Assembly: GCF_003335045.1 (NCBI RefSeq)
Contig: NZ_QOZG01000005.1
Span: 124,001-188,000 of the forward strand
DNA: 64,000 bases
Direction: 5' to 3'
Source: Paramesorhizobium salinisoli
GTDB lineage: Bacteria > Pseudomonadota > Alphaproteobacteria > Rhizobiales > Rhizobiaceae
Position 1 is the first letter of the stretch. Each line of letters begins with the position of its first letter. The translations under genes and the position numbers were made by a program. Below are positions 53,286 to 61,818 of this stretch, piece after piece. The notes under the pieces are model-generated. The model worked only from the letters and a program-made list of their open reading frames with translations, searched no databases and was not told the origin of the DNA.

Positions 53286-53630
53286 CTCGGTATCTCCTTC
53301 TCGAGGTGCCGCGACAGTGCACCGGGGGTTTTTTGCTGTCAAATACTGCGTTGATACAAGGTAAAATTTCACTTCACAAACCGATATCCTGGTTACACCA
53401 TGGACTTTCTTTAACGTATTCTTAGGAAGTAAAGACAATCGGGGAGCGTGTGAGACTTCGGCAGAACTTTAATGAAGAACTGCTTCGTTTCATCGTCAGG
53501 CGGGGACACAAAACCAACATTGGGTAACATTCAGGGCTGATCGGAATCAGGCCATTTCCATGGTATAGGCGACAAAAGGAGCAAACCATTCACTCTTTCA
53601 CCGCGCCCCATAATAAACAGGGAGGAAAAC
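53286..53630. other. 345-bp divergent gap before ivd
   Basis: It must hold promoters for the repeat protein and for ivd. It is A/T-richer than its neighbours around 53330-53420. A strong SD (GGAGGAAAAC) directly precedes the ivd ATG. I see no small gene or clear palindrome. Confidence 0.5.
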
Positions 53631-54794
53631 ATGTATGCGTCGGGCCTGAAATTCGGTCTGCCCCCAGAGATCGAAGCGCTGCGCGATCAGGTGCAGCGCT
53701 TCGCCCAGGAACGGATTGCGCCGCTTGCCGCCGAGACGGATCGGAGCAACGATTTTCCGGCGCAGCTTTGGCGGGAAATGGGCGAGCTGGGACTGCTCGG
53801 CATGACCGCCGACCCTGATTATGGCGGCTCCGGTTTTTCCTACCTTGCCCATGTCATCGCCATGGAAGAGATTTCACGCGCTTCGGCGTCCGTCGGCCTT
53901 TCCTATGGCGCGCATTCCAATCTTTGCGTCAACCAGATCAACCGCTGGGGCTCGCAAGCGCAGAAGGCGAAATATCTGCCCGATCTCTGCTCCGGCGCGC
54001 ATGTCGGCGCGCTCGCCATGTCGGAACCGGGCGCCGGCTCGGACGTCGTCTCGATGAAGCTGCGCGCCGAGCGGCACGGCGACCACTACAGGCTCACCGG
54101 CAACAAGATGTGGATCACCAACGGGCCGGATGCCGATACGCTGGTCGTCTACGCCAAGACGGATCCGGCGGCGGGCCCGCGCGGTATCACGGCCTTCCTG
54201 ATCGAAAAGGGTCTGAAGGGCTTTACCACCGCACAGAAGCTCGACAAGCTCGGTATGCGCGGCTCGAACACCTGCGAGCTGGTTTTCCAGGACTGCGCGG
54301 TGCCGGTGGAAAATGTGCTGGGCCGGGAGGGCGAAGGCGTCAAGATATTGATGTCGGGGCTGGATTACGAGCGCGTGGTGCTGGCGGGCGGGCCGCTGGG
54401 GATCATGGCCGCCTGTCTCGACGCTGTGGTGCCTTACGTCCATGAGCGCAAGCAGTTCGGGCAGGCGATCGGCGAATTCCAGCTGATGCAGGCGAAGCTT
54501 GCCGACATCTATACGACATTCAACGCCTGCCGCGCCTATGTCTATGCCGTGGCGGCGGCCTGTGACCGGGGCGAGACGACGCGCAAGGACGCCGCGGGCT
54601 GCATCCTCTACGCCGCGGAAAAGGCGACCTGGTGTGCGCTGGAGGCGATACAGGCGCTTGGCGGCAATGGCTATATCAATGATTATCCGACCGGCCGCCT
54701 GCTGCGCGACGCCAAGCTCTATGAGATAGGCGCCGGCACCAGCGAAATCCGGCGCATGCTGATCGGACGCGAAATCTTTGCGGAAAGCGATTAG
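53631..54794 (+). CDS. ivd: isovaleryl-CoA dehydrogenase
   Basis: A flavoenzyme of 387 residues in the acyl-CoA dehydrogenase family, first step after transamination in leucine breakdown. Seen: [36 protein letters not shown] near 126-161, the loop [22 protein letters not shown] near 243, and the C-terminal [26 protein letters not shown] near 357, with the base Glu in the GLDYER region as in isovaleryl-CoA dehydrogenases. Starts after GGAGGAAAAC. Followed by mccB after a repeat element. Confidence 0.93.
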   Translation: MYASGLKFGLPPEIEALRDQVQRFAQERIAPLAAETDRSNDFPAQLWREMGELGLLGMTADPDYGGSGFSYLAHVIAMEEISRASASVGLSYGAHSNLCVNQINRWGSQAQKAKYLPDLCSGAHVGALAMSEPGAGSDVVSMKLRAERHGDHYRLTGNKMWITNGPDADTLVVYAKTDPAAGPRGITAFLIEKGLKGFTTAQKLDKLGMRGSNTCELVFQDCAVPVENVLGREGEGVKILMSGLDYERVVLAGGPLGIMAACLDAVVPYVHERKQFGQAIGEFQLMQAKLADIYTTFNACRAYVYAVAAACDRGETTRKDAAGCILYAAEKATWCALEAIQALGGNGYINDYPTGRLLRDAKLYEIGAGTSEIRRMLIGREIFAESD

Positions 54795-54841
54795 CGCCCG
54801 TTTGATGGAATCAAAGGAAGCGCGCTAATCTTTTGTTTTTA

Positions 54842-54890
54842 TGCAAGTCCGGACGGAAAACCGCTTCGCACTTTTCCTGGACTTGCTCTG
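54842..54890. repeat. 49-bp inverted-end repeat element, copy 2
   Basis: Matches the element at 6001-6049 with few differences and the same inverted ends (GCAAGTCCGG / CTGGACTTGC). It ends 9 bases before the mccB start codon, close to the GAGGTAAAG ribosome binding site. Confidence 0.8.
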
Positions 54891-54899
54891 AGGTAAAGA

Positions 54900-56507
54900 A
54901 TGACCATTCTCACATCGCAGATATCCCCCTCCTCCGAGATTTTCAGCAGCAATGCGGCGGCCATGCGCGCGCTGGTGGCGGAGATACGCGCCAAGGCGGC
55001 GGAGCTGGAGCTTGGCGGCCCGGAGGAAGCGCGCGAGCGGCATGTCTCGCGCGGCAAGCTCCTGCCGCGCGAAAGGCTGGCGCGGCTGCTCGATCCCGGC
55101 TCGCCCTTTCTTGAAATCGGCCAGTTCGCCGCCTTCGGCCTCTATGACGGCAATATCGCCTCCGCAGGCCTCATAGCCGGGATCGGCCGCGTCGAGGGGC
55201 TGGAGGTGATGATCATCGTCAATGATGCGACGGTGAAGGGCGGGACCTATTACCCGCTGACGGTGAAGAAGCACTTGCGCGCGCAGGAGATCGCGCTGCA
55301 GAACCGCCTGCCCTGCATCTATCTGGTGGACTCGGGCGGCGCGAACCTGCCCAACCAGGACGAGGTCTTTCCCGACCGGGAACATTTCGGCCGCATCTTC
55401 TATAACCAGGCCCATATGAGCGCCGCCGGCATTCCACAGATCGCGGTGGTCATGGGCTCGTGCACGGCGGGCGGCGCCTATGTGCCCGCCATGTCCGACG
55501 AGACGATCATGGTGCGCGGCCAGGCGACGATCTTTCTCGGCGGCCCGCCGCTGGTCAAGGCCGCGACCGGCGAGGAGGTGACGGCGGAGGATCTCGGCGG
55601 CGCGGAACTGCATACGCGCCTTTCAGGTGTGGCGGATCATTATGCGCTGGACGACGAACACGCGCTTGTTCTCGCCCGGCAGATCGTGAAAAACCTGAAT
55701 CGGAAGAAACATATAGGGCTCGATCTTCGCAAGCCGATTCCGCCGCTTTATGCGCCGGAGGAGCTTTACGGCATCGTGCCGACCGATTTGCGCCAGCCCT
55801 ATGATGTGCGCGAGCTTCTGGCGCGCGTGGTGGACGGTTCCGAGTTCGACGAATTCAAGAAGAATTACGGCACGACGCTGGTCACCGGCTTTGCCCATCT
55901 GCACGGCATGCCCGTCGGCATTATCGCCAATAATGGCGTGCTTTTCTCCGAAAGCGCGCTGAAGGGCACGCATTTCATCGAATTGTGCTGCCAGCGCGGC
56001 ATTCCGCTCGTCTTCCTGCAGAACATCACCGGCTTCATGGTCGGCCGCGCCTATGAGGCGGGCGGCATCGCCAAGGACGGCGCCAAGCTGGTGATGGCGG
56101 TGGCGACCGCAGCCGTGCCGAAGGTGACGATGATCGTCGGCGGCTCGTTCGGCGCAGGCAATTACGGCATGTGCGGCCGCGCCTTCTCGCCGCGCTTCCT
56201 CTGGATGTGGCCGAATGCGCGCATCTCGGTGATGGGCGGCGAACAGGCCGCGACCGTGCTCGCCATGGTCAAGCGCGAGGGCATAGAGCGGCGCGGCGGC
56301 GAATGGTCCACCGCCGAGGAAGCCGAATTCCGCAGCCCCATCCTCGAAAAATACGAACGCGAAGGCCACCCGCTCTATTCCTCCGCCCGCCTCTGGGACG
56401 ACGGCATCATCGACCCGGCAAAAACGCGCGATGTGCTGGGCCTGAGTTTGAGCGCGGCGCTGAATGGGGCGGTGGAGGAGACGCGGTTTGGGGTGTTCAG
56501 GATGTGA
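54900..56507 (+). CDS. mccB: methylcrotonoyl-CoA carboxylase, carboxyltransferase (beta) subunit
   Basis: A protein of 535 residues with two crotonase-like carboxyltransferase halves. Seen: [21 protein letters not shown] near 60, the oxyanion region of the first half in [58 protein letters not shown] near 142-200, and in the second half [27 protein letters not shown] near 375. These are typical of the leucine-pathway acyl-CoA carboxylase beta subunit. Its biotin partner mccA lies 5.3 kb downstream. Confidence 0.95.
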   Translation: MTILTSQISPSSEIFSSNAAAMRALVAEIRAKAAELELGGPEEARERHVSRGKLLPRERLARLLDPGSPFLEIGQFAAFGLYDGNIASAGLIAGIGRVEGLEVMIIVNDATVKGGTYYPLTVKKHLRAQEIALQNRLPCIYLVDSGGANLPNQDEVFPDREHFGRIFYNQAHMSAAGIPQIAVVMGSCTAGGAYVPAMSDETIMVRGQATIFLGGPPLVKAATGEEVTAEDLGGAELHTRLSGVADHYALDDEHALVLARQIVKNLNRKKHIGLDLRKPIPPLYAPEELYGIVPTDLRQPYDVRELLARVVDGSEFDEFKKNYGTTLVTGFAHLHGMPVGIIANNGVLFSESALKGTHFIELCCQRGIPLVFLQNITGFMVGRAYEAGGIAKDGAKLVMAVATAAVPKVTMIVGGSFGAGNYGMCGRAFSPRFLWMWPNARISVMGGEQAATVLAMVKREGIERRGGEWSTAEEAEFRSPILEKYEREGHPLYSSARLWDDGIIDPAKTRDVLGLSLSAALNGAVEETRFGVFRM

Positions 56508-56533
56508 GGCTTGTCCGTTATTCGGGAATGAAG

Positions 56534-56572
56534 CTTCACCCCCCTCTGGCCTGCCGGCAGAGGGGGGTGAAG
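56534..56572 (+). terminator. palindrome after mccB, possible terminator and Bru-RS remnant
   Basis: CTTCACCCCCCTCTG / CAGAGGGGGGTGAAG form a perfect 15-bp stem with a GCCTGCCGG loop. The arms look like the outer ends of a Bru-RS-like element whose interior was lost. It has no U tract but would form a strong hairpin 27 bases after the mccB stop. Confidence 0.55.
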
Positions 56573-57153
56573 ACGACGGAGCGCGTGCTATCCGGTTTCT
56601 GGCCGAGGAGTACCCCATGCAGGTCATAGAGGCAGTCATCACGCCTGCCTGGAAAGCAGACATCGTCTTGGCAGCGGCGTCACGTCGCCTTCGCGCCTGC
56701 ATTTCGGCCCTTCGGTTTTCCTAGACTATTCATTGTAAGCTGCCATACGCCTCGGACAAACTAAATGCTGCAGAAGTGGCAAGGTATTTGCGGGCTTGAT
56801 GAACAACAGGCGACCGAGAGGGTATTGTCCGTTGGGTTGACTGTCCGGTGACGAAATTCGAGCGTTGCGGACGTGAAATTGCCGCAACAAACAATGTCCG
56901 CAAAGATATACCCATACGGACAAAGCCCCATACCCCGGCCTTATGCCCTCTATGTCGTACAGGAAGGCGATAGGGAAAGATCGTGGGCATTGGCGGGCGA
57001 GAATTCCGACAAGCCAGACCGACAGCGCCCCATGGGGGAAGCGGCTGTGCGAGAGGGCTTAAATACCCCCTCGTAAAAATTTCTCATTTTACAAATTCGG
57101 CTACGCATATTCGCTTCCACTGGAGCGGAGAAACGATAAATTGCTCCAATGCA
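56573..57153. other. gap between mccB and the accessory membrane gene
   Basis: About 580 bp with composition shifting from high GC to A/T-richer around 56720. A short ORF at 56894-57076 (beginning MSAKIYPYGQSPIPRP) has no ribosome binding site and I cannot support it as a gene. This stretch likely contains the left junction of the accessory block. Confidence 0.4.
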
Positions 57154-57927
57154 GTGGGGGCATCGCTATCATTGGTACAGACTTTCAAGCATTCAATACT
57201 GACATGGCTAGGCATTCTGGGTGGAGCATTGACACTGCTTTCCAACCTGCAGGACATTCTTGATCTCGCAAAGTGGGCCGATTGGCTTATCCTAAAATGG
57301 CGTGAGCTAGTAACGCCAATCGTATCCGGCTTAATCGAGCTTTTCGGTATCAGGGTTTCAGTCGTCGCCACGTCAATGATTGCTATGGCGCTTTTTGTAA
57401 GTTTCATTGCATTAGGATCGAGGATCGAAAACGAGTTCAAGAAACCAGCAGCAGAGGCTTGGCCGATTCGCTGGACCAACATTTTTAATGCCCGTGTACT
57501 GCTTGGCACTATGCTCTATCTCTTGCAGGGTGTGCTAATATCCCTGCCCGCCTTCGTGCCTGCCGCAGCAGACCTATACCTTCGATTTCCGTACACGTTC
57601 ATCGCGGTCTGCTATGTGTTGTACTGTGGGGCTATAATTATAGGCTTGCGGGGATGGCCAATCTGGACCTCAATCGTAGTAGCAGCCAGCATGATTGGCT
57701 TTAGCTTCGTCTTTGGCTACTCTGCACACGAGATTTCGCCGCCGAACGTTTCCGAAACCGCGTCCACTGTCATTGCAGCCCTCTGCGCCATCGCCTGTGG
57801 TTTGATGGTAGTAGGCATTGCGCCACCGCTTGCATTCACGAAGAGAGTTATCTTCATGGTGATTGGGGTTACATCCGTCATTGCACTAAGCCAGTTGAGC
57901 CAATGGGGAATCACCGCAACGCCCTGA
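57154..57927 (+). CDS. polytopic membrane protein of unknown function, accessory
   Basis: About 257 residues when started at the GTG at 57154 or slightly fewer from a TTG at 57172; no ATG precedes the first helix, so the start is uncertain. Five to seven hydrophobic segments are predicted, among them about residues 12-30, 70-92, 114-135, 145-165, 170-190, 205-225 and 232-250. No recognised motif. Lower GC and many A/T-rich codons set it apart from its neighbours, suggesting recent acquisition. It is convergent with the HNH gene (107 bp between stops). Confidence 0.6.
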   Translation: MGASLSLVQTFKHSILTWLGILGGALTLLSNLQDILDLAKWADWLILKWRELVTPIVSGLIELFGIRVSVVATSMIAMALFVSFIALGSRIENEFKKPAAEAWPIRWTNIFNARVLLGTMLYLLQGVLISLPAFVPAAADLYLRFPYTFIAVCYVLYCGAIIIGLRGWPIWTSIVVAASMIGFSFVFGYSAHEISPPNVSETASTVIAALCAIACGLMVVGIAPPLAFTKRVIFMVIGVTSVIALSQLSQWGITATP

Positions 57928-58034
57928 AACGGTAGATCACGGTTACTGACGTTGATTTTACTCCACGAGCGTTGCATCTTTACCTCGCGCGCGGAATGGG
58001 CGATACTCATTTCTACCGCCGTTACTAGAAACAA

Positions 58035-59219
58035 TCAGTCTTCGACAGGAATTGGTTTTCGTAACAGAGTAGCTAACATTCTCGGCGTCAAATAAGCAGT
58101 AATAGCCTGCACGTGCTCCTCAGCGATCATGTCTCCCTCACTTAAACCTGCCGCAATAAACGCCTCCTCAACCCATCGTTTTGACGCTGATAGCTGAGAC
58201 TGTGAGCGGGCGAATTCCATAAGCGGCGCTAAAGCTAATGTAACCGCCTCGTGGTTCGGAGGGAACGGCTCCCACTCTTCCAGCACCCACTGACAAGGAA
58301 GAGGAGACTGTCCGTCCTCGTAGTATTCCCAAGTTGCATTATGGAACGGGTTTGATACGAGACAAGCGAATATGGAAGCGGGTGCGCCCGCGTCACAAAG
58401 TTTAAACTTCCAGCCTATAGCACCGTAGAGCCGATAGTAACCGAATACTGCTCCATTAGTATCGCTACCTACCCAAATCAGGTTAGGGTTCGATCCGAAT
58501 TTTTGCTCTAGTTTCGGAAGGATGCGCGTATCTAACGTTACTAAAGCTGGTTTGATTTTTTCGTCAGCGTCAGTAAACACAAACGCACGCGCGTCATCGT
58601 ACCGCGGGTCCAACACCTCAGAGTTGCCCAATCGTTTTGTCAATAGGACAAGGCAAGCCTTTGCCATCGCCTGCTGAGATCGCCCTGTACCGAAAGCCAA
58701 CTGCCGGGAAATAGACGGCGCTGGTACAATGCTAGACTTTTGATCTTTCAATATTTCTGCTTTGATGATAGCCACAACTTCAGCCGTATCCTTCCCAGCC
58801 TTTTTCGCAATACTTTTCGCTGCTCCCTCAGCCATCTTCTCAGCTTGTGCGTCAGAGTATACGCTGATCTCGACATCTATGAGATCATCAGTGACGGTAA
58901 TTTGAAGCGGATTCTCAGGTCTCATCCGCACATCCATGCCCGGAAGGATGTCGAAGCGTTGTCCATCGGTCTGCAAGCCCAATATCGCTGGAGGACTGTC
59001 ACCATCACCGGCAGCAAAACCGCAAACGTTCCTGATAAAAGATACGCTTTCAGCAAGGTTGTTGTCTGGACCGATGCCTGCTCTGTGATTGCAGGTGGAG
59101 CACAGAACTGTTCGAACAGTCATCCGCCCGCCTAGAGCGTTCAAGAGAATATGCTCTGGCTTTGTCTCAGCGCCAATCGCTTCTTTGCAGAGTATACAGG
59201 TTAGGGCAGCAGGTGTCAT
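58035..59219 (-). CDS. HNH nuclease-like protein, accessory
   Basis: About 394 residues from the ATG at 59219, with AGAAGGGA 6 bases upstream. The N-terminal 50 residues form an HNH/zinc-finger module: Cys8-x2-Cys11 (CILC), E-x-K-P-E-H near 18-23, and LCSTCNHRAG with Cys40-x2-Cys43-Asn-His, as in HNH_5-type endonucleases. The remaining about 340 residues are mixed alpha/beta with no motif I know (SISRQLAFGTGRSQQAMAKACLVLL near 167). Low GC and A/T-rich codon use compared with core genes. Possibly a restriction-like or defence protein; that is inference. Confidence 0.68.
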   Translation of the reverse strand: MTPAALTCILCKEAIGAETKPEHILLNALGGRMTVRTVLCSTCNHRAGIGPDNNLAESVSFIRNVCGFAAGDGDSPPAILGLQTDGQRFDILPGMDVRMRPENPLQITVTDDLIDVEISVYSDAQAEKMAEGAAKSIAKKAGKDTAEVVAIIKAEILKDQKSSIVPAPSISRQLAFGTGRSQQAMAKACLVLLTKRLGNSEVLDPRYDDARAFVFTDADEKIKPALVTLDTRILPKLEQKFGSNPNLIWVGSDTNGAVFGYYRLYGAIGWKFKLCDAGAPASIFACLVSNPFHNATWEYYEDGQSPLPCQWVLEEWEPFPPNHEAVTLALAPLMEFARSQSQLSASKRWVEEAFIAAGLSEGDMIAEEHVQAITAYLTPRMLATLLRKPIPVED

Positions 59220-59576
59220 AGATGGTCCCTTCTTCACCGATAACCAGCACTAAGCGTAATATCGGTACGCGCCACTGTTGCAAGCTTTCGCTGCTTGTGC
59301 AATGAAGAGACACAAGAGGGGGACATCGTGCCCCCTAGCCGCCCCTGAAAGCCCAATTTCTAAGGCTTTTAAGCGATGGTGGGCGCTCCCTCCGGGCCTA
59401 CCAAGGCAATTGTCGTGTCGCTCGTAAACGGGCATAAACGACCGCTTCCGCCATCTTCGAAGCCAAAGGCCGAAAGTCCGGTTGCGGCCCCATTCTGGTC
59501 CCGTTCCAATACACGGTCAAATGGCCGCTCTCGGCGCAAACTAACATCATTTGCTCCCCATTCCATCCAACCTCCC
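59220..59576. other. 357-bp gap right of the HNH gene
   Basis: It holds the HNH gene promoter and the 3-prime end of the DUF922 gene. A/T-richer in its left half, back to normal GC by about 59400. No gene, tRNA or clear direct repeat marking an insertion end was found by eye. Confidence 0.45.
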
Positions 59577-60194
59577 CTACCCCCCATTCACCAACCCCAA
59601 TATCAACCGATGCACATTCCCCCCGTCGCTCATCTCCACCTTGTCGAACTCGCGGCTCTTCCTGCGCTGTTCCTCTGACAGTGCAGCCAGTCGGGTGGTG
59701 AGTTCCTGGCGGATTTTCTGGCAGCCGGGGTCGTCGGCCATTGTCAAGCCGATGGAGGTGGCTTCGATCTTTTTTACCAGGTCGAGGATCATCTCGCCGT
59801 GCACGCGCTCATGGGCGGTGATGCCGGCGATGAAAATGTTCCAGAGCCTTTGCGTCTCGGGCGGCAGCGGGGTTGAGGGTTTCGGCAGCTTGTAGATGAT
59901 GATGAGGTGCGGGCGGGCGGAGGCCAGGCGGCAGGTGGTGCCTTCGGGGACATATTTGCGCGACCATTTGAGGTCGAATGTGGTGTAGGCGATGGTGCGG
60001 CCGAGGCTGACCTTGGGGCCGTTTTCCCCGATCGAGCGATAGAGGTCGATGCCGGTCCTGCCGGAGATTTTGTAATTCTCGATCTTTTCGGTCGGTTTCC
60101 ATTCCGCTGCCTTGGCCGCTGCCTTGGCCGCCGCCCCTGCCGATGCCATGCCGAGGCAGAACGCCAATCCCAGAATATACAAGCCTGCCTTCAT
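59577..60194 (-). CDS. DUF922 family predicted secreted zinc protease
   Basis: A protein of 205 residues with signal peptide 1-21 (LGLAFCLGMASAGAA). The zinc motif HERVH (residues 128-132, H-E-x-x-H pattern) lies in IAGITAHERVHGEMILDLV, and this with the FDLKWSRKYVPEG block near 73 fits the DUF922 family, predicted periplasmic metallopeptidases. The C-terminal part is helical and charged (LAALSEEQRRKSREFDKVEM). GC returns to the core level here, so it is probably outside the insertion. Confidence 0.82.
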   Translation of the reverse strand: MKAGLYILGLAFCLGMASAGAAAKAAAKAAEWKPTEKIENYKISGRTGIDLYRSIGENGPKVSLGRTIAYTTFDLKWSRKYVPEGTTCRLASARPHLIIIYKLPKPSTPLPPETQRLWNIFIAGITAHERVHGEMILDLVKKIEATSIGLTMADDPGCQKIRQELTTRLAALSEEQRRKSREFDKVEMSDGGNVHRLILGLVNGG

Positions 60195-60433
60195 TGCGCC
60201 GTCTCTCCTGCTTCGTGCGGCCCTGCTTCGTGCGGGACGCTAGAGGAAAGGGGCTGGCGGTTCAATTGCTTCTCCCGGGATCGCAGAGACTTGACTTCGC
60301 TTCTCCGGGGCGCTTGCTTCCTTTCTGTCAGGAGAGAAGAGGTGGGTGTGTTCCTGATGTGATATTGCTGGTGAATAATGGCCGAGCGCGGTGTGCAGCC
60401 GTGAACCGAAGCAAGGACAAGGGAGAGTGCGAA

Positions 60434-61198
60434 ATGCCCAAGCAATCGAATTTCATCTGGTATGAGCTGATGACGTCGGATCTCGCGGGCGCCGAGGCCT
60501 TCTACAAGGAGGTGATTGGCTGGAATGCCGAGAACTGGCCGGGGGAGATGCCCTATACCATCGTCAAGGCCGGGGAAACCGGCGTTGCCGGGCTGATGAC
60601 GATCCCCGAAGAGGCGAAGGCCATGGGCGCACGGCCGATGTGGCTTGCCTATATCCATGCGGAAGATGTCGACGCCGCGACCGAAAGCCTGCGCAAGGCG
60701 GGCGGCAAGGTTTACCGCGAGCCGGCCGATATTCCCGAAGTCGGCCGCTTTTCCGTCGTCGCCGACCCGCAGGGCGCGATGTTCATGCTGATGGCGCCCA
60801 GCATGGAAGGCCCGCCGCCGCTGCCTGAGAGCACGCCGGGCACGGTCGGCTGGAACGAGCTCTATGCCGGAGACGGGCCAAGCGCCTTCGATTTCTATTC
60901 CAGCCAATTCGGCTGGACCAAGGACCAAGCCATGGACATGGGTCCGATGGGCGTCTACCAGCTCTTCGCGATTGACGGACAGATGCGCGGCGCGGTGATG
61001 ACCAAGCCGGAGAATGTGCCCGTGCCGATGTGGCAGTTCTATTTCAACGTGGACGGGCTCGATGCGGCGCTCGACCGGGTGAAAGAGAACAGGGGCAAAG
61101 TGGTCATGGATCCGATGGAAGTGCCCGGCGGCTCCTGGGTTGCCGGCTGCGTGGACCCGCAGGGCGCGCTGTTCTCACTCGTCTCGCCGAAGCGTTGA
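60434..61198 (+). CDS. VOC family protein with two glyoxalase-like domains
   Basis: About 254 residues from the ATG at 60434 (GGGAGAG precedes). Two tandem VOC domains: residues 3-118 (FIWYELMTSDLAGAEAFYKEVIGW ... VVADPQGAMFMLMAP) and 128-250 (VGWNELYAGDGPSAFDFYSSQFGW ... CVDPQGALFSLVSP). This arrangement resembles the CFP32/PA-type paired glyoxalase proteins; metal ligands are not all conserved so enzyme activity is uncertain. A terminator follows. Confidence 0.85.
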   Translation: MPKQSNFIWYELMTSDLAGAEAFYKEVIGWNAENWPGEMPYTIVKAGETGVAGLMTIPEEAKAMGARPMWLAYIHAEDVDAATESLRKAGGKVYREPADIPEVGRFSVVADPQGAMFMLMAPSMEGPPPLPESTPGTVGWNELYAGDGPSAFDFYSSQFGWTKDQAMDMGPMGVYQLFAIDGQMRGAVMTKPENVPVPMWQFYFNVDGLDAALDRVKENRGKVVMDPMEVPGGSWVAGCVDPQGALFSLVSPKR

Positions 61199-61204
61199 GT
61201 GGTT

Positions 61205-61239
61205 GCTTTCCCTCCTTCGCGGGAGGGAAAGCGATTTTA
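61205..61239 (+). terminator. rho-independent terminator after the VOC gene
   Basis: GCTTTCCCTCC / GGAGGGAAAGC, an 11-bp perfect stem with a 6-base loop, followed by GATTTTAT. It begins 7 bases after the VOC stop codon and isolates the next genes. Confidence 0.85.
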
Positions 61240-61278
61240 TCCTTTTCCAAAGAGGCGGCCCCTATCCAAAGAGACTTA

Positions 61279-61809
61279 ATGAAACGCGTGATGATCATCG
61301 GCGGCGCGGGCTCGGGCAAATCGACGCTCGCGCGGCAGATCGGCGACAGGACCGGGCTGCCGGTCATCCATATCGATCCGATGTTCTGGAAGCCGGGCTG
61401 GGTGCAGCGCGCGCCCGACGAAACGAGGACACTCGCGCTTCAGGCCGCCAAGGGCGAGGAATGGGTGTTCGAAGGCAACAATACGGCGACGATGCCGGAG
61501 CGGCTTGCCCGCGCCGATACGCTTGTCTTCCTCGATATCGGCACTGTGCGCCGTCTCTGGCGGGTGGTCTTGAGGGTGTTGCGTCATCACGGGCGCACGC
61601 GGCCGGACATGGCCGATGGCTGCCCGGAACGCTTCGACTGGGATTTCATCAAATGGGTTGCCGGATATAGGCGCGGCGGCAGAATAAAGGCGCTACAGCT
61701 GATCCGCTCGGCGCCGCCGCATCTCAGTGTGTTCCATCTGCGCAGCCCTGCCGAGGTGCGGACTTTCCTCGCCAATATTCCAACCGGCATCGACGGCCGG
61801 AAGACTTAA
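61279..61809 (+). CDS. P-loop nucleoside/nucleotide kinase-like ATPase (FlaR/topology modulation type)
   Basis: About 176 residues from the ATG at 61279. Walker A is GGAGSGKSTLARQIGDRTG at 8-26. The next block PVIHIDPMFWKPGWVQRAPDE near 28 holds the D-x-x-F-W signature of the adenylate-kinase-like proteins annotated as FlaR or DNA topology modulation proteins. A Walker B-like TLVFLDIG lies near 81. Substrate not determined. It begins 9 bases upstream of mccA so the two are co-transcribed. Confidence 0.83.
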   Translation: MKRVMIIGGAGSGKSTLARQIGDRTGLPVIHIDPMFWKPGWVQRAPDETRTLALQAAKGEEWVFEGNNTATMPERLARADTLVFLDIGTVRRLWRVVLRVLRHHGRTRPDMADGCPERFDWDFIKWVAGYRRGGRIKALQLIRSAPPHLSVFHLRSPAEVRTFLANIPTGIDGRKT

Positions 61810-61818
61810 GGAGCCAGC

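Noticed and set aside
56894-57076. A 60-codon frame left of the accessory membrane gene
   Set aside because: No ribosome binding site, no recognisable domain, and other frames are equally open; kept only as a note in the gap entry.
59340-59420. Possible tRNA-like end or attachment site right of the HNH gene
   Set aside because: The TGGTGGGCGC stretch recalls the 3-prime end of a tRNA on the minus strand, but no T-loop or acceptor pairing follows.
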